DNA from: Helicobacter sp. | GTDB lineage: Bacteria > Campylobacterota > Campylobacteria > Campylobacterales > Helicobacteraceae | Assembly (NCBI GenBank): GCA_029257755.1 | Contig: JARIAP010000170.1 | Coordinates: forward strand, 1-6,071 | Length of the DNA stretch: 6,071 nucleotides | Direction of reading: 5' to 3' | Part shown: one piece after another, positions 1 through 5,879 of the stretch | How the letters are laid out: each line of letters begins with the position of its first letter | Position numbering within the stretch: position 1 is the first letter of the stretch | Notes under the pieces: generated by a model | The model's database searches: none | What the model saw: only the letters and a program-made list of their open reading frames with translations | What the model was told of the DNA's origin: nothing | Position numbers and translations under genes: made by a program

Positions 1-48
1 ATATAAAAGATTAGTTTTAAATGTTTTGTTTATATAAAAAGGTTTTAT

Positions 49-1344
49 ATGAAACTACAACAACTATATGATGTAGCAAGTCTATTTAAATCACATAAAG
101 TTATAGTTTATATTGCAAGGCTAAGTGATAACATTATATTAATGCAACTTGACAATATACACTATTGTATAGATCTTGATAGGGGAAATCCGCAAATATA
201 TATTGATAAAAATACAATAAAAAGTAAAATATATAATGCACCATTTGATATTGCATTAAGTAAATATTTGTATAAATCAAATATTTTAGATTGTAGTGTA
301 GATGGTATGAATAAAATATTAATTATTAAGTGTGAATTTAAAAATGCCTATAAAAGCTTACAAACTATTTTTCAACTTGAGTTTATAAGTCATTTTACTA
401 ATGCTATTATTTTGCATGATAATATTGTAATATCTGCATTAAGATTTTATAATGTAGGTGATAGACAAATATTACCAAAATTGGCACTAACAAAAATGCC
501 ACAACCAAATTTTTTTAAACAAATAAAAATACAAGATAAAGAAAAAATAATCAATGAACTTTTAGATAATAGAGAAATAAGGGAAAAATTACTCATAGAA
601 CAAAAAAGAAAAAAAATATTAAATAATTTATATATAAAAATTAGTAAATTAGAAAAACTAATTAAATCTTTACCAAAAATATTAGATTTAGAACAAGATA
701 GAGATACAAAACTTATGATTGCAAATTATATTTTAGCAAATTTAGATTCAATACCAAGTTATACTAAAAATATAAATATAAATGGAATCTTATATGATAT
801 ACCAAGTGAAAAAAAACCTAGTATAGTTAGTAATTTGTTATTTAAGCAAGTAAAAAAATTAAAACAAAAAATTAATCATATACATATACAAAAAGATAAT
901 TTAGAATCTAAAGTAACTTTTTTAAACAATCAAATATCATTTGCAAAGATTGCAAATAAAAATGAGTTAATTATATTAACATCACAAAAAAAAGAGAATA
1001 AAAAATCAATAAAAAAACATTATGAAAGCTTTTATATAGATGGAATTCGCATAAGTATAGGTAGAAATGAACAAGAAAACATTCAATTACTAAAAGATTC
1101 TAAGGCAGATTTTATATGGATGCATATTGTAAATATACCATCATCACATTTAATTATACATGCAAATAATGTTAATTTGTGTATTTTAGAATATGCGGGA
1201 ACACTTCTTGCTAGATTTTGTGGAATAAAAAATAATAAAATTATGATAGACTATACAAAAAGAAGATTTGTAAAAGTCATACAAGGGGCAAATGTAATAT
1301 ATTCTAAGGAAAAAAAACTTAATTTAAATATAAGAAAGGAGTAA
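49..1344 (+). CDS. NFACT-family protein (FbpA/RqcH-like, 'fibronectin-binding protein' homologue)
   Basis: A 431-residue homologue of the NFACT family (RqcH/Rqc2/FbpA), whose studied members bind obstructed 50S subunits with peptidyl-tRNA and add C-terminal alanine tails. It is shorter than Firmicutes RqcH (about 570) and close to the size I recall for H. pylori HP1392. An NFACT-N-like domain spans roughly 1-140, with EFISHFTNAIIL near 111-122 matching the family's ExxGRxSNxIL strand. Lys/Glu-rich coiled-coil segments lie near 163-212 and 262-300. A C-terminal NFACT-R domain spans about 325-425: IGRNEQEN (337-344), a tryptophan and histidine in IWMHI (356-360), IPSSH (363-367) and DYTKRRFVK (401-409). 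Oddly, the Asp-Arg pair RqcH needs for alanine tailing aligns with Asn88-Lys89, and the conserved Gly-Arg is lost, so tailing activity is doubtful. The start is supported by AAAAAGG at 36-42, 6 nt before the ATG. Family assignment is firm; the cellular role is inferred. The old 'fibronectin-binding' label is probably misleading. Confidence 0.85.
   Translation: MKLQQLYDVASLFKSHKVIVYIARLSDNIILMQLDNIHYCIDLDRGNPQIYIDKNTIKSKIYNAPFDIALSKYLYKSNILDCSVDGMNKILIIKCEFKNAYKSLQTIFQLEFISHFTNAIILHDNIVISALRFYNVGDRQILPKLALTKMPQPNFFKQIKIQDKEKIINELLDNREIREKLLIEQKRKKILNNLYIKISKLEKLIKSLPKILDLEQDRDTKLMIANYILANLDSIPSYTKNININGILYDIPSEKKPSIVSNLLFKQVKKLKQKINHIHIQKDNLESKVTFLNNQISFAKIANKNELIILTSQKKENKKSIKKHYESFYIDGIRISIGRNEQENIQLLKDSKADFIWMHIVNIPSSHLIIHANNVNLCILEYAGTLLARFCGIKNNKIMIDYTKRRFVKVIQGANVIYSKEKKLNLNIRKE
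1336..1341 (+). promoter_or_regulatory. Ribosome binding site of the 118-residue gene, inside the NFACT gene
   Basis: AAAGGAG-like sequence (1336-1341) lies in the last codons of the NFACT gene, 6 nt before the ATG at 1348. The upstream stop codon is 1342-1344. This suggests co-transcription and translational coupling of the two genes and fixes the start of the small protein. Confidence 0.75.
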
Positions 1345-1347
1345 TTC

Positions 1348-1704
1348 ATGGCTTTAAATTCAATCGGTAATTTAACTTATATCAATCAAGCAAGTAGTGC
1401 TACTTCAGCATTACAGGCAAATAATATGCCACATCAAACTCCATTAAATCATGCTTTGTTTAATGAGCAAATGCAAAAAGTAGAAGAGGTTAGACCTACA
1501 GAAGAACTTCATAAAACAGAAGATAGAGAAGGAAATGGAAAAAGAGAATTTGAAGAAAAAGATAAGAATGAAGAAGATACTCAAGATTTTCAAGAACAAA
1601 TGGATATAGCATTATTACCAAAAAAGAAAAAAAATGAAAGAGTTATAACAGAAGATGAAATGCTAATGCGTCCAGAAACACATATATTAGATGTGAAAGG
1701 TTAG
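1348..1704 (+). CDS. Small, highly charged, probably disordered protein, function unknown
   Basis: A 118-residue protein that I do not recognise as a named family. Residues 1-40 are Ser/Asn/Ala/Gln-rich and uncharged (MALNSIGNLTYINQ, then ALQANNMPHQ). Residues 41-85 are dominated by Glu, Lys, Asp and Arg (KVEEVRPTEE at 44-53) and look like a flexible or helical linker. A basic patch PKKKK lies at 91-95 and the end reads HILDVKG. There is no signal peptide, membrane segment or cysteine. The 3-nt gap after the NFACT gene and the ribosome binding site inside it make it the second gene of a two-gene unit; H. pylori has, as I recall, a hypothetical gene beside HP1392, but homology was not tested. 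The strong ribosome binding site and clean ends argue that it is a real gene. A partner of the NFACT protein, the ribosome or a surface complex is possible, but nothing in the sequence decides this. Confidence 0.75.
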   Translation: MALNSIGNLTYINQASSATSALQANNMPHQTPLNHALFNEQMQKVEEVRPTEELHKTEDREGNGKREFEEKDKNEEDTQDFQEQMDIALLPKKKKNERVITEDEMLMRPETHILDVKG

Positions 1705-1709
1705 TAGAT

Positions 1710-1787
1710 ATAATCAAATAAAATATGATTAAAATTAATTTTAATTTATTTATAATTAAAATTATAGTTAAATGGATATTTGATTAT
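1710..1787 (+). terminator. Nested inverted repeat, candidate terminator of the NFACT operon
   Basis: Two perfect nested stems lie 6 nt after the stop codon at 1702-1704. The outer arms are 1710-1720 (ATAATCAAATA) and 1777-1787 (TATTTGATTAT), 11 bp. The inner arms are 1736-1746 (TAATTTTAATT) and 1754-1764 (AATTAAAATTA), 11 bp with a 7-nt loop. The unpaired connectors are 1721-1735 and 1765-1776. The inner stem has only A-T pairs and the outer only one G-C pair, so folding energy is low and there is no classic T tract. The position between convergent genes suggests transcription termination or 3'-end protection; composition bias could also produce part of it. Confidence 0.4.
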
Positions 1788-1825
1788 TTAAAGAATACTA
1801 AAAATAAATACAATAAATTTAATAT

Positions 1826-1855
1826 GATAGCTAAATATTTTATAATTTAACTATC
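1826..1855 (-). terminator. Hairpin terminator candidate for the Tat aldo/keto reductase-like gene
   Basis: Arms 1826-1836 and 1845-1855 (loop 8 nt) lie 7 nt beyond the stop codon of the minus-strand gene. In the minus-strand RNA all 11 positions pair, with one G-U wobble; in the plus-strand RNA the same position is a C-A mismatch. The structure therefore favours the minus-strand transcript. Two G-C pairs sit near the base. The downstream minus-strand sequence is A/T-rich but not a continuous U tract. Confidence 0.5.
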
Positions 1856-1862
1856 TAATATA

Positions 1863-2804
1863 CTATGCTTTTTTCATTTTTCTTTCTTGAAGTCTAGAAA
1901 TTGCTTTCATATCTTTAAGATCAAGTTTAAAGTTAAATATATTTGCATATTCTTTTATTTGTTCTTCATCTTTAGCAGTAGCCAATGTTATGAATCCCAT
2001 TTGCAAACTCCAACGCAACGCAATTTGATATGTTGTTTTATTGTGTTTTTGTGCAATTTTTTGTAAAACAGGATCATAAATAGAACCTTCAAAATTTCCA
2101 TAAGGATTGTTAGTGCTTATTAGCATTTTATAGTGCCTAGAAACATCAATTAATCTTTTGTTAATTTCAAAAGGGCTTATTTCTAATTTATTAATCATAG
2201 GTTTAATTTCACATTCATCTAAAAAATCTAACAATTTATCTGTTTGAAGATTTACAACACCAATAGCTTTTACTCTATTTTGTTTATAAAGTCTTTCTGC
2301 TGCTCTCCAAACATCTGTTGCAAGTTCTAACCAAGTAGCACCACCTTTAGCTTCTGGTATTTCAACAAGCAATAAATCAAGATAATTTGTTTTCATTTGT
2401 GCGAGACCTTGATTAAATGCTACTATTGCTTCTTCTTCTGTAGTAATGTTTTTTGATAGCCTTAAAGTCATAAATACTTCTTGTCTTTGAACTTGACTTA
2501 AGACAAACCCCTCTCCAATACTACTTTCAGCACCATGTGCTTCAAATTGTCTATATCCAGCCCTAAAAGCCTCCAATGCAACTTGTGAGCCTTGTTTTTC
2601 TGTAGAATAAGCCTCCTTGCATGCTTCAAAACCAAATAATGGAATTTCTACTCCATTTACTAATTTTTGTGTGCTAAATAAACCTTGCACATTAACAGGT
2701 GTAGTAGCTGTTATATTATTAAACAAACTTGCACCAACAACTATAGAACACCCTAAAATCCCGGCTGTTTTTATAAAATTTCGTCTATTCATCATATTTT
2801 GCAT
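1863..2804 (-). CDS. Tat-exported aldo/keto reductase-fold protein with a degenerate active site (likely pseudoenzyme)
   Basis: A 313-residue protein. The N-terminus has a twin-arginine signal (NRRNFIK at 6-12), a hydrophobic stretch at about 13-28 and possible cleavage after Ala33, so it should be exported folded to the periplasm. Residues 45-305 follow the aldo/keto reductase (AKR) family closely: LVNGVEIPLFGF (48-59), GYR (83-85), YLDLLLVEIP (141-150), KAIGVVN (179-185), EIKPMIN (199-205) and ALRWSLQ (262-268). Against YvgN-like AKRs as I recall them, the catalytic tetrad is entirely changed: Asp to Glu88, Tyr to Glu93, Lys to Arg115, His to Glu148. The NADPH motif IPKSxxxxR is also lost: Thr276 and Ala277 replace Lys-Ser, Gln282 replaces Arg and Tyr286 replaces Asn. 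The frame is intact, so this looks like a maintained non-catalytic or repurposed protein rather than a decaying gene. The start is set by AAGGAG (minus strand, 2815-2810), 5 nt before the ATG. It is a monocistronic unit with higher G+C than its neighbours. The fold is certain; the lack of activity is inferred. Confidence 0.9.
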   Translation of the reverse strand: MQNMMNRRNFIKTAGILGCSIVVGASLFNNITATTPVNVQGLFSTQKLVNGVEIPLFGFEACKEAYSTEKQGSQVALEAFRAGYRQFEAHGAESSIGEGFVLSQVQRQEVFMTLRLSKNITTEEEAIVAFNQGLAQMKTNYLDLLLVEIPEAKGGATWLELATDVWRAAERLYKQNRVKAIGVVNLQTDKLLDFLDECEIKPMINKLEISPFEINKRLIDVSRHYKMLISTNNPYGNFEGSIYDPVLQKIAQKHNKTTYQIALRWSLQMGFITLATAKDEEQIKEYANIFNFKLDLKDMKAISRLQERKMKKA

Positions 2805-2830
2805 AGAGTCTCCTTATTAAGTAAAATACA

Positions 2831-2859
2831 ATTATACAATATAACTTAAACATTTTCAA
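2831..2859 (-). promoter_or_regulatory. sigma70-type promoter of the Tat aldo/keto reductase-like gene
   Basis: On the minus strand, TTGAAA (2859-2854) and a perfect TATAAT (2836-2831) are separated by exactly 17 nt. This predicts a transcript start near 2824 and a leader of about 20 nt containing the AAGGAG ribosome binding site (2815-2810). A full -35/-10 pair is notable because Campylobacterota promoters often lack a clear -35 box. Confidence 0.7.
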
Positions 2860-2900
2860 GCAAATTTAACTATATATATAAAACTTTAAAACTATTTATG

Positions 2901-2927
2901 TAAAAATCACAAAGATTTTTAGTTTTT
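2901..2927 (+). terminator. Short hairpin plus T tract (terminator-like)
   Basis: Arms TAAAAATC (2901-2908) and GATTTTTA (2914-2921) pair perfectly over 8 bp around a 5-nt loop and are followed by GTTTTT (2922-2927). This is the form of a weak intrinsic terminator on the plus strand. No plus-strand gene lies upstream for it to serve, so it could end an unannotated RNA or be chance in A/T-rich DNA. Confidence 0.3.
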
Positions 2928-3306
2928 AAGATGAAATATATTTATGTTTAATTTATTACCATTATATTGTTTGTCCTTGTAACTTTGTATGTTTTTATAT
3001 TTGCTTATTACAATATAATAAAATACATGTAACTTTTTTCTATTCAAATTTTATTTAATTAATTTTAACTAAAATATTTATATTATAAAAATAATTTTAC
3101 TAAAATAAAAACTTATAAATAATTAAATAATAAATAAGTTGCAGTGGAATAATCTATAAGAAAATAATTTAAATAAACACAACTATAAAAATATGTTTTT
3201 TTAATAAATAATAAATATATTATATGGTTAGTTGTAAAATTATTTATATTTGTATTTATTTAATTAAGTTTTATTTATATATTTTACATAATATTATTCA
3301 TTGTTT

Positions 3307-3312
3307 TATAAA
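3307..3312 (+). promoter_or_regulatory. Possible -10 box of the hemD operon
   Basis: TATAAA at 3307-3312 follows a T-rich stretch of the kind seen upstream of Campylobacterota -10 boxes. It would start a transcript near 3319, about 40 nt before the ATG at 3358, and exclude the TTG at 3301 from the message. No convincing -35 box is visible; CATAAT at 3287-3292 is an alternative. Confidence 0.3.
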
Positions 3313-3357
3313 CTTACAATTAATCAATATAACAAGAGAAGAGGATTATTATTAAGT

Positions 3358-4044
3358 ATGATTTATATATTAAAATCTAATACTAAATCAATTAGTTATG
3401 ATAAGAATCTTATGCAAGATGTTTATATTTTGCAACTTTTGTATATAAAATATATCTCTTTTTTTATCAAACAAGATAAACTTGAAAGTTTTGATTATAT
3501 TTTAATAACTTCAAAAAATTCTGTTGATGCACTATTAAATTACAATGATAAAAATTTATTTTTTAAAAAGCCAGCAATTGTTATTGGTAATAGTAGTAAA
3601 AAAGCATGGATAAATGCGGGTGGAAAAGTATTATTTTGTCCAAATAGGTTAAATAGTGGTATTCAACTTGCAGATTCTATAAAGTATATTGTAAAGGGTA
3701 AAAATATATTGTATATACATGGTAAAGATATAGCAACAGATTTTAAAGAAATATTAAAAAATACTTGCAATATATATGAAGTTATAGCTTATGAAAGTTG
3801 CGAGAATAAAGAAGCTTTTAATATGAATTTTAAAGATAATTCTATATTTATTTTTGGCTCGCCAAAACATTATAATGTATTTATGAAATATTATAAGTGG
3901 AATTATACATGGTATGCTATTTCACTTGGTAATACAACATATAATACATTTCCAGATAATATAAAGAAAATTAATTCAAATGGAGATTTTTTAAATGCTA
4001 TAAAACTTGCTAAAAAAATTATTGAAAATAAATATAATATTTAA
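3358..4044 (+). CDS. hemD: Uroporphyrinogen-III synthase
   Basis: Cytoplasmic enzyme that cyclises hydroxymethylbilane to uroporphyrinogen III, inverting ring D, in heme synthesis. The 228-residue product from the ATG at 3358 has normal family length and the typical poorly conserved two-lobed pattern: an opening strand MIYILKSNT, FDYILITSKNSVDALL (45-60), IVIGNSSKKAWINAGGKV (about 74-91, the 'x-G-x-x-T-x-x-x-L-x-x-x-G' helix), ILYIHGKDIATDFKEIL (about 116-132), VIAYES, then SIFIFGSPKHYNVFM and the closing AISLGNTTYNTF. The frame is open further upstream to a TTG at 3301, but the extra 19 residues do not resemble the family, and AGAAGAGGA at 3337-3345 lies 12 nt before the ATG, so the shorter start is preferred. 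The next gene begins 23 nt after the stop, as in the HP1224-HP1225 pair of H. pylori. Identity rests on pattern recognition, since HemD sequences diverge strongly. Confidence 0.8.
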   Translation: MIYILKSNTKSISYDKNLMQDVYILQLLYIKYISFFIKQDKLESFDYILITSKNSVDALLNYNDKNLFFKKPAIVIGNSSKKAWINAGGKVLFCPNRLNSGIQLADSIKYIVKGKNILYIHGKDIATDFKEILKNTCNIYEVIAYESCENKEAFNMNFKDNSIFIFGSPKHYNVFMKYYKWNYTWYAISLGNTTYNTFPDNIKKINSNGDFLNAIKLAKKIIENKYNI

Positions 4045-4067
4045 TTTAGATTCTAAAGGTAATCAAT

Positions 4068-4628
4068 ATGAAAAAAAAGAAATATAAAAATAAATTTTTA
4101 GATGGTAGTAAATATATAAATAATATGCAAAAGAATCAAATAACTACAATAAATGAAAAATATAACTTTCTTTTTCCACGATTAAAAGCTTTTATAACTG
4201 ATATGTTTTTATTAAATATGCCTATATTATACATTACTACTTATTTATTATTAGATGGTAAAGATGATTTTTTGCATAATCAATTTGCTATTAGTTTGTG
4301 TGAAACTTTATATTGTTTTATATTGTTTTTATTTTTCGTAACAAAAGGACAAACACCGGGTTTTAGATATGCAGAAATTATGCTTTGCTCAAATGTAGAT
4401 ATTAATAATCAACAAAGACCTCCAAAAGCTATGCAAACATTGATTTTTATATTAGTATGGTTGATTGAGTTAAGTTTCTTTTTGTGGATTTTTTTATTTA
4501 TTAGAAAAGATAAAAAAACACTTCATGAGTTAATATCAAATACAAAGATTGTATATAAAGCTAATCCGGCAAAACAAAAATATGAAGAAGGTAAGAAACT
4601 ATACGATAAGTATAAAGATAATAAATAA
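4068..4628 (+). CDS. RDD-family integral membrane protein
   Basis: A 186-residue membrane protein with an RDD domain. A basic N-terminus (KKKKYKNK) is followed by PRLKAFITDMFLL (37-49), carrying the conserved Arg38 and Asp45. Three likely membrane spans lie at about 46-63, 73-92 and 122-145. KGQTPGFR (93-100) is the typical loop after span 2, and TLHELISNT (151-159) matches the final LHDxxxxT motif with Glu154 instead of Asp. The tail after 163 is charged and probably cytoplasmic. The family's function is generally unknown; some members elsewhere have been linked to ion transport. AAAGGT (4055-4060) lies 7 nt before the ATG. It follows hemD closely and is probably co-transcribed, as with the H. 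pylori HP1225 membrane protein, but no role in heme synthesis can be read from the sequence. Confidence 0.8.
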   Translation: MKKKKYKNKFLDGSKYINNMQKNQITTINEKYNFLFPRLKAFITDMFLLNMPILYITTYLLLDGKDDFLHNQFAISLCETLYCFILFLFFVTKGQTPGFRYAEIMLCSNVDINNQQRPPKAMQTLIFILVWLIELSFFLWIFLFIRKDKKTLHELISNTKIVYKANPAKQKYEEGKKLYDKYKDNK

Positions 4629-4648
4629 CTTTATTTATAAAAAGTTAT
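4625..4648 (+). terminator. Weak hairpin at the end of the hemD-RDD unit
   Basis: Arms ATAACTTT (4625-4632) and AAAGTTAT (4641-4648) form an 8-bp stem with an 8-nt loop that includes the RDD stop codon. There is only one G-C pair and no T tract follows, so termination is uncertain and read-through into metB is possible. Confidence 0.25.
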
Positions 4649-4689
4649 ATAAATATAAATAAATTTACGCTATATAGTTAAATATTAGA

Positions 4690-4695
4690 TATAAT
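4690..4695 (+). promoter_or_regulatory. Candidate -10 box of the metB-cysK operon
   Basis: A perfect TATAAT at 4690-4695 in the 98-nt gap predicts a transcript start near 4702 and a leader of about 25 nt. A TTGACA-like TTTACG at 4664-4669 is 20 nt upstream, too far for an ideal -35. The ribosome binding site AAAGGA (4716-4721) is 5 nt before the ATG at 4727. Confidence 0.5.
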
Positions 4696-4726
4696 ATATT
4701 AAATAAATTATAAATAAAGGAATTAC

Positions 4727-5878
4727 ATGAAAAATCAACTTGATACAATTCTAATACATGGTGGAAAAACAATAGATCCACACACAGGGGCAGTAAATAT
4801 ACCGATTTATCAAACTTCAACTTATGCACAAAAGGCTTTAGGAGAGAATCTTGGATATGAATATTCAAGAACAAAAAACCCAACTAGAGATGGTATTGAA
4901 AGTCTTATTGCAGAATGTGAGAATGGAAAATTTGGATTTGCTTTTGCATCGGGCATGGCAGCAATTTCTACAATTTTAAGTCTTTTTAAAAGTGGTGATT
5001 GCATTATTATTTCTAGCAATGTTTATGGTGGGACTTTTAGGGTTTTAGATAAAGTATTTTCTAATTTTAATATAGGATATAAAATAGTAGATACAAGGAA
5101 TCTAGATTCTATACAATCAGCTATAACAAAGGAGGTTAAGGCTATTTTTGTAGAGACACCAGCTAATCCCCTTTTAAGTGTTACTCCACTAGATAAAGTT
5201 GCAGAGATTGCAAATAAAAACAATATTTTAAGTATTGTTGATAATACTTTTATGACGCCATATTTACAAAAACCATTAGATTTTGGTATTGATATAGTTA
5301 TACATTCAGCCACTAAGTATCTAGGAGGTCATAGTGATTTAATAGCGGGGCTTGTTGTTGTTAATGATTGTGAACTTGCAGAACGAATTGGTTTTTTACA
5401 AAATAGTATAGGTAGCATATTGTCTCCATTTGATAGTTTTTTACTTATAAGAGGAATAAAAACTTTAGGTTTAAGAATGCAAAGACATAGTGAAAATGCT
5501 TTATTCTTAGCAGAAAAACTTAATACTCATAGTGCAATTAAGAAGGTATATTATCCCGGATTAAAAAGTGATTGTGGGTATGATATACAAAGCAAACAAG
5601 CTTTATCTGGTGGTGGAATGTTGAGTTTTGAGTTAAAAGAAGAATATGATTATAAAATATTTTTTAAATCTACTAAAATTATATCATTGGCAGAAAGTTT
5701 GGGTGGTGTTGAGTCTCTTTTATGCCATCCTACCTCAATGACTCATGCTTCTATACCAAAAAATATAAGAGAATCTATGGGTATAAATCAAAATCTTATT
5801 CGTTTATCTGTAGGTATTGAATACATACAGGATTTATTTTACGATATAGAAGAAGCATTAAAACAATCAAGGACATAA
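4727..5878 (+). CDS. metB: Cystathionine gamma-synthase / gamma-lyase (PLP enzyme)
   Basis: A 383-residue cytoplasmic enzyme of the Cys/Met-metabolism PLP family, full length. Visible landmarks: IHGGKTIDPHTGAVNIPIYQTSTY (10-33), the phosphate-binding YSR (46-48) and KNPTRD (50-55) from the neighbouring subunit, the glycine loop ASGMAAI (74-80), Tyr100 in NVYGGTFR, ETPANPLL (143-150), the cofactor-ring aspartate D172 in VDNTF, and the PLP lysine K197 in HSATKYLGGHSD. The C-terminal SLGGVESLLCHPTSMTHASIP (324-344) includes Glu329, which is typical of cystathionine gamma-synthases and lyases and argues against the homocysteine-synthase branch. Family members either condense an activated homoserine with cysteine or split cystathionine to cysteine; sequence alone does not separate these, and the H. 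pylori counterpart has been annotated both ways. Coupling to the cysK-type gene 1 nt downstream favours reverse transsulfuration (mccB-like). The symbol metB follows Helicobacter usage. Confidence 0.9.
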   Translation: MKNQLDTILIHGGKTIDPHTGAVNIPIYQTSTYAQKALGENLGYEYSRTKNPTRDGIESLIAECENGKFGFAFASGMAAISTILSLFKSGDCIIISSNVYGGTFRVLDKVFSNFNIGYKIVDTRNLDSIQSAITKEVKAIFVETPANPLLSVTPLDKVAEIANKNNILSIVDNTFMTPYLQKPLDFGIDIVIHSATKYLGGHSDLIAGLVVVNDCELAERIGFLQNSIGSILSPFDSFLLIRGIKTLGLRMQRHSENALFLAEKLNTHSAIKKVYYPGLKSDCGYDIQSKQALSGGGMLSFELKEEYDYKIFFKSTKIISLAESLGGVESLLCHPTSMTHASIPKNIRESMGINQNLIRLSVGIEYIQDLFYDIEEALKQSRT

Positions 5879-5879
5879 C

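Larger units (their letters stand above)
2821..3357. other. Long A/T-rich divergent intergenic region, no gene recognised
   Basis: About 535 bp separate the starts of two divergent genes. No frame on either strand gives a believable protein; the short ATG-led frames (for example at 2944, 12 codons) have no family signature. Visible contents: the promoter of the minus-strand gene at 2831-2859, a hairpin followed by T residues at 2901-2927, long T- and A-rich stretches, a small island of less extreme composition near 3139-3155, a 7-bp inverted repeat (ACAACTA at 3179-3185, TAGTTGT at 3229-3235), and a possible hemD promoter near 3307. It could hold a small RNA or the remains of a decayed gene; neither can be shown. 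Confidence 0.5.

Noticed and set aside
1..48. Promoter for the NFACT gene (TATATA near 31-36)
   Set aside because: It would place the transcript start on the ribosome binding site. With only 48 nt visible, the promoter or upstream gene cannot be judged.
609..616. A8 tracts (609-616, 986-993 and 1627-1634) as possible phase-variation sites
   Set aside because: They are short, occur several times as expected in such A/T-rich coding DNA, and none lies in a surface-antigen or restriction gene or next to a frameshift.
2744..2755. Lipobox-like ILGC in the signal region of the AKR-like protein
   Set aside because: The cysteine (residue 19) falls in the middle of the hydrophobic segment rather than at its end, so a Tat signal cleaved or retained further on is more likely than a lipoprotein.
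2617..2820. 67-codon plus-strand open frame
   Set aside because: It lies opposite the N-terminal part of the AKR-like gene, whose frame, Tat signal, promoter and ribosome binding site are convincing. The product shows no family pattern.
2944..2982. Twelve-codon hydrophobic open frame, considered as a type I toxin peptide
   Set aside because: No convincing ribosome binding site, no paired antisense promoter and no resemblance to known Helicobacter AapA peptides. Chance frames of this size are common.
3179..3235. ACAACTA / TAGTTGT inverted repeat as a regulator site
   Set aside because: Seven-base arms are separated by 43 nt, without extension on either side, which is too weak to call an operator.
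4665..4883. 72-codon minus-strand open frame overlapping the metB start
   Set aside because: Antisense shadow of metB and A/T-rich intergenic DNA, with no recognisable protein features.
4822..5313. Two further minus-strand frames of 65 and 96 codons inside metB
   Set aside because: They are fully antisense to a well-conserved PLP enzyme and resemble no known proteins.
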